Shown piece by piece: positions 8,948 to 17,512 of a stretch of DNA of 64,000 nt (the stretch's first letter is position 1; every line of letters begins with the position of its first letter). Position numbers and translations under genes: made by a program. Source of the stretch: Anaeromicropila populeti (GTDB lineage Bacteria > Bacillota > Clostridia > Lachnospirales > Lachnospiraceae); the NCBI RefSeq assembly GCF_900112775.1, contig NZ_FOYZ01000007.1:49445-113444 (forward strand), read 5' to 3'. The notes under the pieces were generated by a model. That model did no database searches. It saw nothing but the letters and a program-made list of their open reading frames with translations, and was not told where the DNA came from.

Positions 8948-10657
8948 CTAAATTGCAATTTTTTCTTCGGCGCTCCACATTAAGCTGTATTTTCCTTTTT
9001 TACAAAGCAGTTCTTCATGATTGCCCTGTTCTACAATTTTACCATTGGAAAGCACCAATATCTGATTTGCCTTCTGTACAATGGAAAGGGTATGTGCAAT
9101 CATAATAACCGTCTTTTTCGCTTTTAGCAGATTACGAATTGCTTCTTTAACCGCCAGCTCATTTTCAATATCCAGCGATGCAGTCGCCTCATCTAATAAT
9201 AAAACTGGGCTATCTTTTAAAATTGCTCTGGCAATAGAAATTCTCTGCCGTTCCCCACCAGAAAGCTGATTTCCATTTTCACCCACTGGTGTATCATAAC
9301 CTTTTTCCATTTTAGAAATGAATCCATCACAATTGGCAAGTCTGCATGCCTCTATAATTTCTGTATCGGCAGCGGAAGGTCTGGCATATCGAATATTATT
9401 TTTAATCGTATCATTAAATAAAAAAACCTCCTGATCCACCATAGAAATATGCTCCAGCACCTTTTCCGCATGAATTCCTTTTGTAGAAACACCTCCTATT
9501 TTTATGTCTCCTGCTATTGGTTCATAATATTTTGAAAGCAAATTTAATATAGTAGATTTTCCTGATCCAGAATCTCCAATTAAGGCTGTAAGCTTTTGAT
9601 TTTCTGCTTTAAAGGAAACTTCCTTTAAGACAGGCTCATTCTCTTGATAAGCAAAGCTGACATGGTCAAATTCGATGTCGTGGCTGGCTGGCGAAAAAGG
9701 CCTTTCGTTTTTTTCTTCCTCTTTTTCATCTATTACCTGGGTAACGTGAAATTTAGAAATCATTAGGTTTTTGTAAGAAGTTAGATCCACAAAAATGGTA
9801 CTATTTAATTTGCAAGAAAACACTGGTATTATACTTACCATTAAGAAATCAACCACATTTAAATTACCAGTAAGCCATCCACTTCCGCCAATCATAATTG
9901 CCAAGGGAAGACAAAGCCATTCCAAAATACTATACCCTGTTCCAATTGGAATTACCATTTTTTCATACACATAGCTGATATCACTGTATGCATACATAGA
10001 TTTTATTACGGTTTTATTCTTTGTACCGCCGATTCCATACGCACGAAAGGTCTGGATTCCTGTAATGTATTCTGTTATATTACTTACATTATCTGATAAA
10101 ATCTGATTTTTTTTATTTCCATACTTTTTTACAGAACGGAAGGAAAGCCACAGGGTCGGTATTAATAACAAACTTCCTATTAACAAAACCAAACCTACAT
10201 TCCAGAATATTACACTAATAAAAACAATTACCATAGTGACCAGTGTAATATTTTTTACAATATCTCCTGCCCTATGTGTTAAAATCGTTTCGTAATTATT
10301 AACATCTGCTGTTGCAACGTTGATATATTCGCCTGTCTGGCTTTGGGAAAATCTTGATAATGAAATATTTTTCATTTTGTCACCTAGAAATATACGAATA
10401 TTTTTACTAACTCCTGCTCCCCCAATCTGTCCCTGAGTATATCCCGTTGTAAAAATTACGAGGCGTACCAAAAAGACCAGAAGCAATATTCCTGTCAATG
10501 TTACTAATTTTTTTACGTTCATGGAATCTTCCCACAAAGCCTGCATAGTACGGTAAAGTATCATAAAATTGCAGCCCGATAAAATACCTTCTATTACATT
10601 GAATCCAATGGAAAGATAAAATTTTTTATTTTTTTTCATAACCTCTCTAGCCTTCAT
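8948..10657 (-). CDS. Exporter-fold ABC half-transporter, YbtP/YbtQ-like (second of pair)
   Basis: 569 aa from the ATG at 10657, preceded by GGAGG with 8 nt spacing. It has an N-terminal six-helix ABC membrane domain (about 15-310) and a C-terminal ATPase with Walker A GDSGSGKST, signature LSGGERQRIS and Walker B VLLLDEATASLD. It overlaps the preceding ABC gene by 11 bp, so the two are probably made as a heterodimer. In Yersinia, YbtP and YbtQ have this exporter fold but import ferric yersiniabactin. The siderophore locus context supports import here, but sequence alone does not fix the direction. Last gene of the operon starting at 16263. Confidence 0.85.
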   Translation of the reverse strand: MKAREVMKKNKKFYLSIGFNVIEGILSGCNFMILYRTMQALWEDSMNVKKLVTLTGILLLVFLVRLVIFTTGYTQGQIGGAGVSKNIRIFLGDKMKNISLSRFSQSQTGEYINVATADVNNYETILTHRAGDIVKNITLVTMVIVFISVIFWNVGLVLLIGSLLLIPTLWLSFRSVKKYGNKKNQILSDNVSNITEYITGIQTFRAYGIGGTKNKTVIKSMYAYSDISYVYEKMVIPIGTGYSILEWLCLPLAIMIGGSGWLTGNLNVVDFLMVSIIPVFSCKLNSTIFVDLTSYKNLMISKFHVTQVIDEKEEEKNERPFSPASHDIEFDHVSFAYQENEPVLKEVSFKAENQKLTALIGDSGSGKSTILNLLSKYYEPIAGDIKIGGVSTKGIHAEKVLEHISMVDQEVFLFNDTIKNNIRYARPSAADTEIIEACRLANCDGFISKMEKGYDTPVGENGNQLSGGERQRISIARAILKDSPVLLLDEATASLDIENELAVKEAIRNLLKAKKTVIMIAHTLSIVQKANQILVLSNGKIVEQGNHEELLCKKGKYSLMWSAEEKIAI

Positions 10658-12413
10658 ATGCTGCACCTCCTTCTACTGAATAGGAAATTCCCCTTGCCTC
10701 CTCATAATTGTTCCATGCCTTGTGGTAATACTCATTTTTCTCTTTCACTATATTATGACTTCCGAAACAAGTAATCGTGTGATTTTCCACAACTCCCACC
10801 CGGTCACACTGTCGTACGACGCCCAGCCGATGTGCCACAATAATTACAGTTTTACCTTTGCAAAGATTATGAATGGCTTTATCAATTTCCACTTGATTTT
10901 CAGGATCTGCTGCGGAGGTTGCCTCGTCTAAAATCAAAATAGGCGCATTTTTCAAAATAGCCCTTGCAATAGCAATTCTTTGTTTTTCTCCGCCTGAAAA
11001 ACGTGAGCCAAAACTGCCTACTAATGTATCATATCCATTGGGCAATGCCATAATAAAATCATCAATTTGTGCTTGTTTTGCTGCAAAACGTACCTGCTCT
11101 AATGTAGCATTGCTGCCCATTCGTATATTTTCCAGTACACTGTCCCTGGTCAAAAACGTTTTTTGAAAGACAAAGGACACATTTTTTAATAAAGTTTCAT
11201 AATCAATATCCTTTACGTTTTTCCCACCAATTTCAATTGCTCCCTGCTGTACGTCGTAGAAACGTGCAATCAGTTCAACAATTGTACTTTTGCCTGCACC
11301 AGAGCGTCCTACCAGAGCTATTTTTTCTCCATCCTTTATTTTCAGATTGCAGTTTTGTAAAATATTTGTTTCCCCATCATAGGCAAAGGTTACATTTTTC
11401 AAAACAATATCATGCTTTTTCGGAAAATCGTTTCCACCTTCATATGCGGGAATATTTAATATCTCCTCCACCTTCCGCACTCCGTTTAGTACCTGAGCGA
11501 AGTTGGAACCAAGTTCCTGTAACGGACGAAGCTCCGTAAGATAAAGTGAACCAATGAAAGCAAATAAAATAAAAGTACTGGCACCAACAGACCCTTTCAT
11601 AAACCAATATCCCCCAATGGGAACCATAAGGAGCAGACCACATTCAATAATAATGACATATGCAGCATAAGGAGGCCCCATACGCTTTGATATTTCCACC
11701 CACACAGAATGTTCATCTTCTACAGCATCCGAATACTTTTTAAAAGAACGGCTGCCCATGCTATAGGCTTTTATGACTTTCATCCCACTTATATATTCAA
11801 TCATGGTCGCATTTAGACTAGAAATGGAACGGTTAGCACGTTCCATCATCTGATCCGTTCCACGGAACATAACCCCCATTACCACAAAGGACAGAATCAA
11901 GGGAACCAATGTGATAATTGCCAGTTTCCAGTTCACAGTACATAAATAAAAAAATACTGCAACTGGTCCAACGCAATAATACACTAATTCTGGTAAATGA
12001 TGTGCCAGAAACAACTCCAGCTTTTCAATATTTTCATTTAGAACGGTTTTTATTTCTCCTGTATTCCGTTCACTTAAATTCCCTAATGGAACCTTTGCCA
12101 TATGATCAATTACCATGCAGCGAACTTTATAAAGCGCATTATAAGCACCCTTATGAGAAGAAACTCCTGACATTCCAAAGAAAAAAAACCTAACTACAAC
12201 AGCGGCTCCAATCACAAATCCATATCTCATTAAAATCTCTTTTGTACAAGTATTGCTGTAGGTATACTCCATAATTTTATACACCCCATAATATGGAACC
12301 ATAGTGCATAACCCACTAATGAATGACAGCAAAACAGAAAGATATAAGAAGTACTTATCCTTTCCTGCCCATTGCAAAAGTGTTGCCAACTGATCTCCTA
12401 TTTTTTGTTTCAT
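10647..12413 (-). CDS. Exporter-fold ABC half-transporter, YbtP/YbtQ-like (first of pair)
   Basis: 588 aa with a membrane domain (about 20-320) followed by an ATPase domain with GRSGAGKST, FSGGEKQRIA and ILILDEATSAADPEN. A 34-bp gap separates it from the AraC gene upstream, and it overlaps the next ABC gene by 11 bp. The pair is predicted to form one heterodimeric transporter for the ferric siderophore. Apo-siderophore export is the alternative. Confidence 0.85.
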   Translation of the reverse strand: MKQKIGDQLATLLQWAGKDKYFLYLSVLLSFISGLCTMVPYYGVYKIMEYTYSNTCTKEILMRYGFVIGAAVVVRFFFFGMSGVSSHKGAYNALYKVRCMVIDHMAKVPLGNLSERNTGEIKTVLNENIEKLELFLAHHLPELVYYCVGPVAVFFYLCTVNWKLAIITLVPLILSFVVMGVMFRGTDQMMERANRSISSLNATMIEYISGMKVIKAYSMGSRSFKKYSDAVEDEHSVWVEISKRMGPPYAAYVIIIECGLLLMVPIGGYWFMKGSVGASTFILFAFIGSLYLTELRPLQELGSNFAQVLNGVRKVEEILNIPAYEGGNDFPKKHDIVLKNVTFAYDGETNILQNCNLKIKDGEKIALVGRSGAGKSTIVELIARFYDVQQGAIEIGGKNVKDIDYETLLKNVSFVFQKTFLTRDSVLENIRMGSNATLEQVRFAAKQAQIDDFIMALPNGYDTLVGSFGSRFSGGEKQRIAIARAILKNAPILILDEATSAADPENQVEIDKAIHNLCKGKTVIIVAHRLGVVRQCDRVGVVENHTITCFGSHNIVKEKNEYYHKAWNNYEEARGISYSVEGGAAYEG

Positions 12414-12447
12414 AAAAACACTTCCTTTCGTTGTCTATTGTACGCAA

Positions 12448-13449
12448 TCATTTTTTTAATTTCTGCTCCATTTGACCGCAAATAGCCCGATTGCAAATTG
12501 TTTTTCTATATTGCAGCGGAGTCATGCCAAAGGCTTCTTTAAAAGCCTTCGCAAACTTGCTGCCATTCTCATATCCACACTCTGCCGCTATGTCTAAAAC
12601 GGATTTTGCTCCATCTGACAGCAGTTCCTTGGCACACTGCATTTTATAAGACCTGCTATAGGCAAATACACTAGCACCATATACTCTTTTAAATCCTTTT
12701 TCCAAATCCGTACTGTTCATACCTATTATATCTGATAGCTTCCTCACGGTAATATGCTGATCCAGGTGACTTACAAGTATTCTTCTTGCATTTTTAATTT
12801 TTTCGACTGAATCCTTAGGAAAATAAATCATTTTATGATTTTGGTAATCCTCCTCTGTCATTAAATACAAAAGCAATTCCATTACCTTCAGCTTCATTAA
12901 ATGGGATTGATGCTTTTTGGGCAAAACAAAAAATTCCTTCAAAATATGTTCTACGCTTTCATTTGCATGACTAACTCTACAGGTGTCTGCCATTAAAACA
13001 GCTTGAAAAAACATATCTCTACGAAACTCATTTGTACCCAGCATTTGATTCATACTTTGTATTACATCTGGCAGATAAAGCATAATGACAATTCCCTGAA
13101 ATGGCTTTGCACTAAAATCACAAGACACTACATCTGCCTTACAATGAAACATGGAAATATCCCCATCTGTCATATACGTATAGGTCTGGTTTTTGAAAAG
13201 CATTTCGATATGACCCTTCAGACAATAGGTAATCTCTATGCAGTCCTCCTGCACCTTAGCTGTTTTGCAAATGGGGCGGTGGAGCCGGATATCATTAAAA
13301 ATAATTTCTACTCCTGGAAGAACCGGATAACACGTCATAAGTCCTTCTCCCATAGAAGGAGAAAGCCTGTATAGAATTCCAGACATTTCCATTCTTTCTT
13401 GTTGGATTAGCTGTCCAAACAAGGTCTGAGCTGTTTCCATTTTTTTCAT
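12448..13449 (-). CDS. AraC-family regulator within the transport operon
   Basis: 333 aa. The N-terminal half is an effector-binding region of no clear family. The C-terminal AraC DNA-binding domain (about 235-325) has two helix-turn-helix units (RKLSDIIGMNSTDLEKGF and VLDIAAECGYENGSKFAKAF) and ends GMTPLQYRK. It sits 14 bp after the ECF ATPase gene and 34 bp before the ABC pair. By analogy with YbtA it may sense the ferric siderophore and activate its own operon or the biosynthetic operon. This is an inference from position. Confidence 0.85.
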   Translation of the reverse strand: MKKMETAQTLFGQLIQQERMEMSGILYRLSPSMGEGLMTCYPVLPGVEIIFNDIRLHRPICKTAKVQEDCIEITYCLKGHIEMLFKNQTYTYMTDGDISMFHCKADVVSCDFSAKPFQGIVIMLYLPDVIQSMNQMLGTNEFRRDMFFQAVLMADTCRVSHANESVEHILKEFFVLPKKHQSHLMKLKVMELLLYLMTEEDYQNHKMIYFPKDSVEKIKNARRILVSHLDQHITVRKLSDIIGMNSTDLEKGFKRVYGASVFAYSRSYKMQCAKELLSDGAKSVLDIAAECGYENGSKFAKAFKEAFGMTPLQYRKTICNRAICGQMEQKLKK

Positions 13450-13463
13450 TACAATACCACCAT

Positions 13464-14921
13464 CTATTCTTTTATAAACATTTTTTGCAGCTTCTGAAAA
13501 TGCTCAGAATCAACAGAATAGTCATCTGCCAGCCTTCCGTCTTTGAAATGAAGTACCCTGTTACAGGCAGAAGCCAGAAATTCATAGTCATGGGTAACAA
13601 CATAAATAATTTTATTCATCTGTGCCAGCTTCTTTAATAAATGGGACACCTGTATCATACTATCGTAGTCAAGTCCACTTGTAGGTTCATCAAAAATCAG
13701 TATTTCTTTTTTGCAAATCATACTGACCGCAACTGCCAGACGCTGCTTCTGCCCTCCTGATAAGGTGTTTGGATGTTTATCCTTATATTCATATAACCCA
13801 AGCTCTGTCAATGTTTTGGAAACCAAATATGTATCTGGCTCCTTGATACCAAAGGAACATTCCTTATCCACACTTTCTGCAAAAAGCTGATAGGATACAT
13901 TCTGCATTACCATATAGCAAAGCTTCAGCCGTTGCCTGTCATTCATTCTTTTTCCATTCCAGAAGCATTCCCCGTCATGATTTTTATGAAGTCCGCAAAG
14001 CGCCCTTGAGAAGGTTGATTTCCCTGCTCCATTCTGTCCAACGATACCAATGATTTCTCCGTACTCAGCAGACAGTGATACCTGCTCCAGTATCCTTTTC
14101 TTTTTATAGGAAACACTAAAATTTTTCATTTCTAATAATGGAAGATTCTTTTTTGGGGTTATCCCATCTGGCTGAACCTGATTCAAATCAAATGCCCGCA
14201 GCCCCATACCAGCACATTGCCAAACTGGAATATCCAGAAAATCCTTTTTCTGATAAATATTTTTTACTTCACCATCTTCTACGTATACAATCCGGTCTAC
14301 AATGTCTTTTAAGTAATACAATCTGTGCTCTGATATTAAAATTGTCTTGTTCTCATTCTTTAAAAAGGACAAGGTATTCTTTAAATCCCCAATCGCATCT
14401 ACGTCTAAATTAGAGGATGGTTCATCTAAAACAAAAACCTCTGGTGACATAGCATAAATGGAGGCAAAAGCAACCTTCTGCTTTTCACCTCCGGAAAGCT
14501 CCATAATACCTCTTTTTCTTAGTTTTTCCATGCGCAGTTCCTTGGTAGTTTCCTCAATGCGCCTTTTCATTTTACTTTTTGACCATGACATGTTTTCAAT
14601 ACCAAAGGCAATTTCACTTTCTGTATCTGTATTAAAAAACTGTGAACGGGGATTTTGAAAAACAGAGCCTACTTTTTCAGCAATCAGGTGCATCGGCGTC
14701 TCTGAAATGTTCATTCCATCCACATGCACCTCCCCTGTCAGCTCTCCTTCATAAAAATAAGGAATCAATCCATTTACCAGCCTGGTAATAGTCGTTTTTC
14801 CGCATCCACTACGTCCACAAAACAAAACGCACTCTCCTCTTGCAATTTCTATATTGATATTATAAACTCCACCTGTTTGTTTGCCTGCATACTGAAACGT
14901 CACATTTTTAATTGAAATCAA
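13464..14921 (-). CDS. ECF transporter ATPase, two ATPase domains fused
   Basis: 485 aa. The start is TTG at 14921 behind GGGGGAGG. Two complete ABC ATPase domains lie in tandem. Domain 1 has CGRSGCGKTT and LSGGEKQKVAFA; domain 2 (from about residue 260) has VGQNGAGKST and LSGGQKQRLAVA. In most ECF transporters these are two proteins (EcfA and EcfA'); here one protein would energise the module. It lies 15 bp after the T-component gene. Confidence 0.9.
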   Translation of the reverse strand: MISIKNVTFQYAGKQTGGVYNINIEIARGECVLFCGRSGCGKTTITRLVNGLIPYFYEGELTGEVHVDGMNISETPMHLIAEKVGSVFQNPRSQFFNTDTESEIAFGIENMSWSKSKMKRRIEETTKELRMEKLRKRGIMELSGGEKQKVAFASIYAMSPEVFVLDEPSSNLDVDAIGDLKNTLSFLKNENKTILISEHRLYYLKDIVDRIVYVEDGEVKNIYQKKDFLDIPVWQCAGMGLRAFDLNQVQPDGITPKKNLPLLEMKNFSVSYKKKRILEQVSLSAEYGEIIGIVGQNGAGKSTFSRALCGLHKNHDGECFWNGKRMNDRQRLKLCYMVMQNVSYQLFAESVDKECSFGIKEPDTYLVSKTLTELGLYEYKDKHPNTLSGGQKQRLAVAVSMICKKEILIFDEPTSGLDYDSMIQVSHLLKKLAQMNKIIYVVTHDYEFLASACNRVLHFKDGRLADDYSVDSEHFQKLQKMFIKE

Positions 14922-14936
14922 GGCTTTATCCTCCCC

Positions 14937-15641
14937 CTACGCAAGTATCGTACCAAGCAAATACATAGTAAATACAATGGCGCAGACTGCATCAAAGAAA
15001 TTGAAATGGATTTCTTCTAAACAGGTTCTTTTCTTATCTGTCTCAATTCCTCTTGTAACCGCTGCAGCGGATAATTCATCCGCTACCTTTGAGGCAGATA
15101 TCACAAGGGGAACGTAAACACATTCTATTGTACGCCCTGGATGAACCAGCACACCTGAGAGGGATGGTGCCACATCTCTCATTTTTATGGAATCTTTAAT
15201 ATATCCCCAGTCTTCTCTTATCATAGGAATATAGCGAATCATTACTGTCATGGGAATTACAATGTTTTTTGGCATTTTCATACAGTTCATTGCTGCCATA
15301 AATTCACTAACCTGGGTTGTGCCAACTAATATACCACCTGCCATAATACACGGAAACATTTTTCCTATAAAATCGGTGAATGCAGAAAGCATAAGTCTTG
15401 GAGTCCCTGATAAATACAACGCACCCATAATAGAAACACTAACCAATAGCACATATAACATTGCCATGCCAAAACTGTAACGCATTTTTTTATTTAATAC
15501 ACCAAAACATAAAATTAACATTACCAGTCCACATTCGTAGTAAATAGAAGTGGAAAATGAAATTACTAGTGCACAAATTAACAGAATATATAATTTGGTT
15601 CTGGGATCTGAATGAAATATTTTTGATTTTTTATTCTGCAT
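14937..15641 (-). CDS. ECF transporter T component (CbiQ/EcfT family)
   Basis: 234 aa integral membrane protein with about five hydrophobic segments. It has the family's cytoplasmic Ala-Arg-Gly-type region (AAAVTRGIE near residue 200), which couples to the ATPases. It lies between the S component (10 bp upstream) and the ATPase gene. Confidence 0.85.
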   Translation of the reverse strand: MQNKKSKIFHSDPRTKLYILLICALVISFSTSIYYECGLVMLILCFGVLNKKMRYSFGMAMLYVLLVSVSIMGALYLSGTPRLMLSAFTDFIGKMFPCIMAGGILVGTTQVSEFMAAMNCMKMPKNIVIPMTVMIRYIPMIREDWGYIKDSIKMRDVAPSLSGVLVHPGRTIECVYVPLVISASKVADELSAAAVTRGIETDKKRTCLEEIHFNFFDAVCAIVFTMYLLGTILA

Positions 15642-15651
15642 ATTTTCCCCC

Positions 15652-16263
15652 TTATACAGTTATTCCTGCTTTTTCAAATTGTTTATTTAAGAGCCATTTT
15701 CCAATTAATCCACTTATGAATGCCACCAACAGCGTTCCAATAATAATGGCTGGAAGCATCCACATCTGTCCTGTATTGGTCATAGTATCCAGATAGTCCT
15801 GCTCGGTACCTTTTTTAATCATATAACTCATAAACGTATCTCTTGCCAGGAAAAAAGTTGCGTATGGTCCGACTCCCGCTAAAGAAAATACCATATACGC
15901 AATAATGTTTAGTCTAATCTTTTTAAAACCACCAGCTGCTGCGATATAATTTGCAACGATGCCCATTAGGATATAGCCAATATCGGTAGTCCAGTGCATT
16001 CCTGTTGCAAATAGGATTGCCCCTGTTACAATACCTGTTATAATAAGTGGCCCATTCTTTGGTACTTTGGCAATTAAAAGTAAAAATACTGGTCCTGCTA
16101 ATAAAGCACTTCCAATTGGTACTGCAAAAGTTAAAACAGGATTTACTCCAAACACTGCTCCTCCAAGCATAATCAGCACAAAACAAAGTGCAGCAAAAAT
16201 ACCTGTCGTAACCATATCCTTTATGGTCATTCCTTTATTATTTTTTTGTGAAATACCTGACAT
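15652..16263 (-). CDS. ECF transporter S component, MptD/Trep_Strep-like membrane protein
   Basis: 203 aa, about six membrane segments, ATG at 16263 behind AAAGGAGG. The N-terminus (MTIKDMVTTGIFAALCFV) and glycine-rich membrane segments resemble the MptD/Trep_Strep family of putative ECF substrate-binding proteins. It is the first gene of the operon S-T-A-araC-ABC-ABC. The substrate is unknown. Being in one operon with YbtPQ-like transporters, behind the locus-wide operator, suggests a metal chelate or haem-like cargo. Confidence 0.75.
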   Translation of the reverse strand: MSGISQKNNKGMTIKDMVTTGIFAALCFVLIMLGGAVFGVNPVLTFAVPIGSALLAGPVFLLLIAKVPKNGPLIITGIVTGAILFATGMHWTTDIGYILMGIVANYIAAAGGFKKIRLNIIAYMVFSLAGVGPYATFFLARDTFMSYMIKKGTEQDYLDTMTNTGQMWMLPAIIIGTLLVAFISGLIGKWLLNKQFEKAGITV

Positions 16264-16351
16264 ATCATATGCCTCCTTTATGTAATCATTCTGTCGCCAT
16301 TTTGGCTGTTGCTATTGACAAGATACCTGCTGCGTGCTAGTCTAATACTAC

Positions 16352-16369
16352 AGTTAGTATCTGCTAACT
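16352..16369. promoter_or_regulatory. Palindromic operator between divergent ECF operon and araC
   Basis: AGTTAG-TATCTG-CTAACT has 6-bp perfect arms and the same 6-bp spacing as the site at 6077. It lies in the 213-bp divergent region between the ECF S gene (minus) and the AraC gene (plus). A TATAAT-like hexamer lies just upstream on the minus strand, so a bound repressor would sit near the start of the transport operon transcript. Confidence 0.65.
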
Positions 16370-16476
16370 AATTCTGGTTCATTATATACCACGCTATTTT
16401 GTTTCGCAATCACTTACAGAAACATTCGTCTAATCGTGATACTTTTTTGCCCAATCGTGGTATTAGGAGGTGCTTA

Positions 16477-17457
16477 ATGAAAAATATTATCACAAGTCTG
16501 CATGATCCTCTTTTGATTTCACGAGGCTTTTCATGCGTTGAATCTATGGAAAAACAAAATAGCAAGGAAATGCGCTACCAGCTAAATCCGGAAATGGGAA
16601 CAGGCCAGTTCTGGTACTATCTGGAAAAGAACTTGTTTTCTATCGTCATACACGACTTTACCTTTTATGAAGATTTTATTTTAGAGTGTCAGCTTCCCGA
16701 CTATCTGAGCATTACCTATTATCATTCCATTTCTGGTGAAGAACTGAACCCTTACAGGCGCCTCTCTGCTGGCCGTGTCAGAAGCTGTATTGGATGCCAG
16801 ACCACTTATAAGGCCTTATTTCATAAGAATATCCCCATTCAGTCTGTAGGAATTGAAATTACACCTGAATACTATGAGGATTACTTGCGGAAAAAGTTTC
16901 CTGATGAATATATTGATGTGAAAAATTCTTTAATAAATATGGGGGATGCCATTCATTTCCATGAAATGGTGCTTCTTTTGAATCAAATTAGAAATTTTCG
17001 TGGTACGGGGGTGGCTGCCAGATTGTTTTATGAGGGCAAGGTGGCAGAAGCAGTTTCTTTAGTTGTGGAGAAAGCCAGATTTTTGGGTGAAAAAGCTTTG
17101 GTCAAAGTTTCTAATCAGGATTTAAGAAATATTGAGGTTGTGACAGCTTATATGAATGACCATTTTGCAGGGGATTTGAAGCTGGAACAGCTTTCTCAGA
17201 TTGCCTGTATGGGAACCACGAAATTAAAGACGACTTTTAAAGCAGTCAATAAATGTACCATTACCGAATACATACAACACAGGCGCATTAGCCAGGCAGA
17301 GCAGCTTTTGACCAATACTGATTTGAGTATCGGCCAGATTGCACAGATTATTGGCTACTCCAGTGCCAGCCGGTTTTCAGAATTATTCCGCAAAAATACT
17401 GGACAGCTTCCAATGGAATATCGGAAGCTGTCCAGCAGTTCTGGGAATTGTTTTTGA
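16477..17457 (+). CDS. AraC-family regulator, divergent from the transport operon
   Basis: 326 aa from the ATG at 16477 (AGGAGG 6 nt upstream; 26 further upstream in-frame codons lack a site). The C-terminal AraC domain (about 230-315) carries LKLEQLSQIACMGTTKLK and SIGQIAQIIGYSSASRFSELF, ending QLPMEYRK. The protein looks complete, but its last 97 bp are duplicated exactly at 22096, on the far side of the DRT1 island. It lies in the place of YbtA next to the operator at 16352 and is a candidate siderophore-responsive activator. Confidence 0.88.
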   Translation: MKNIITSLHDPLLISRGFSCVESMEKQNSKEMRYQLNPEMGTGQFWYYLEKNLFSIVIHDFTFYEDFILECQLPDYLSITYYHSISGEELNPYRRLSAGRVRSCIGCQTTYKALFHKNIPIQSVGIEITPEYYEDYLRKKFPDEYIDVKNSLINMGDAIHFHEMVLLLNQIRNFRGTGVAARLFYEGKVAEAVSLVVEKARFLGEKALVKVSNQDLRNIEVVTAYMNDHFAGDLKLEQLSQIACMGTTKLKTTFKAVNKCTITEYIQHRRISQAEQLLTNTDLSIGQIAQIIGYSSASRFSELFRKNTGQLPMEYRKLSSSSGNCF

Positions 17458-17458
17458 G
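17362..17458 (+). repeat. Left 97-bp direct repeat (3' end of intact araC)
   Basis: Identical to 22096-22192. It contains a 13-bp perfect inverted repeat, CTGGACAGCTTCC (17399-17411) and GGAAGCTGTCCAG (17423-17435), with an 11-nt loop. This could be a recombinase site or an RNA hairpin at the gene end. Confidence 0.9.
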
Positions 17459-17512
17459 GGATTGGAAGAATTTTTAGTCTAGGGTTATGTTTTTAAATGG
17501 AGTTTATAATAT

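Noticed and set aside
17399-17435. 13-bp inverted repeat as a plain terminator of araC
   Set aside because: It lies inside the coding sequence, 20 bp before the stop, without a T run; it is kept as part of the direct-repeat finding.
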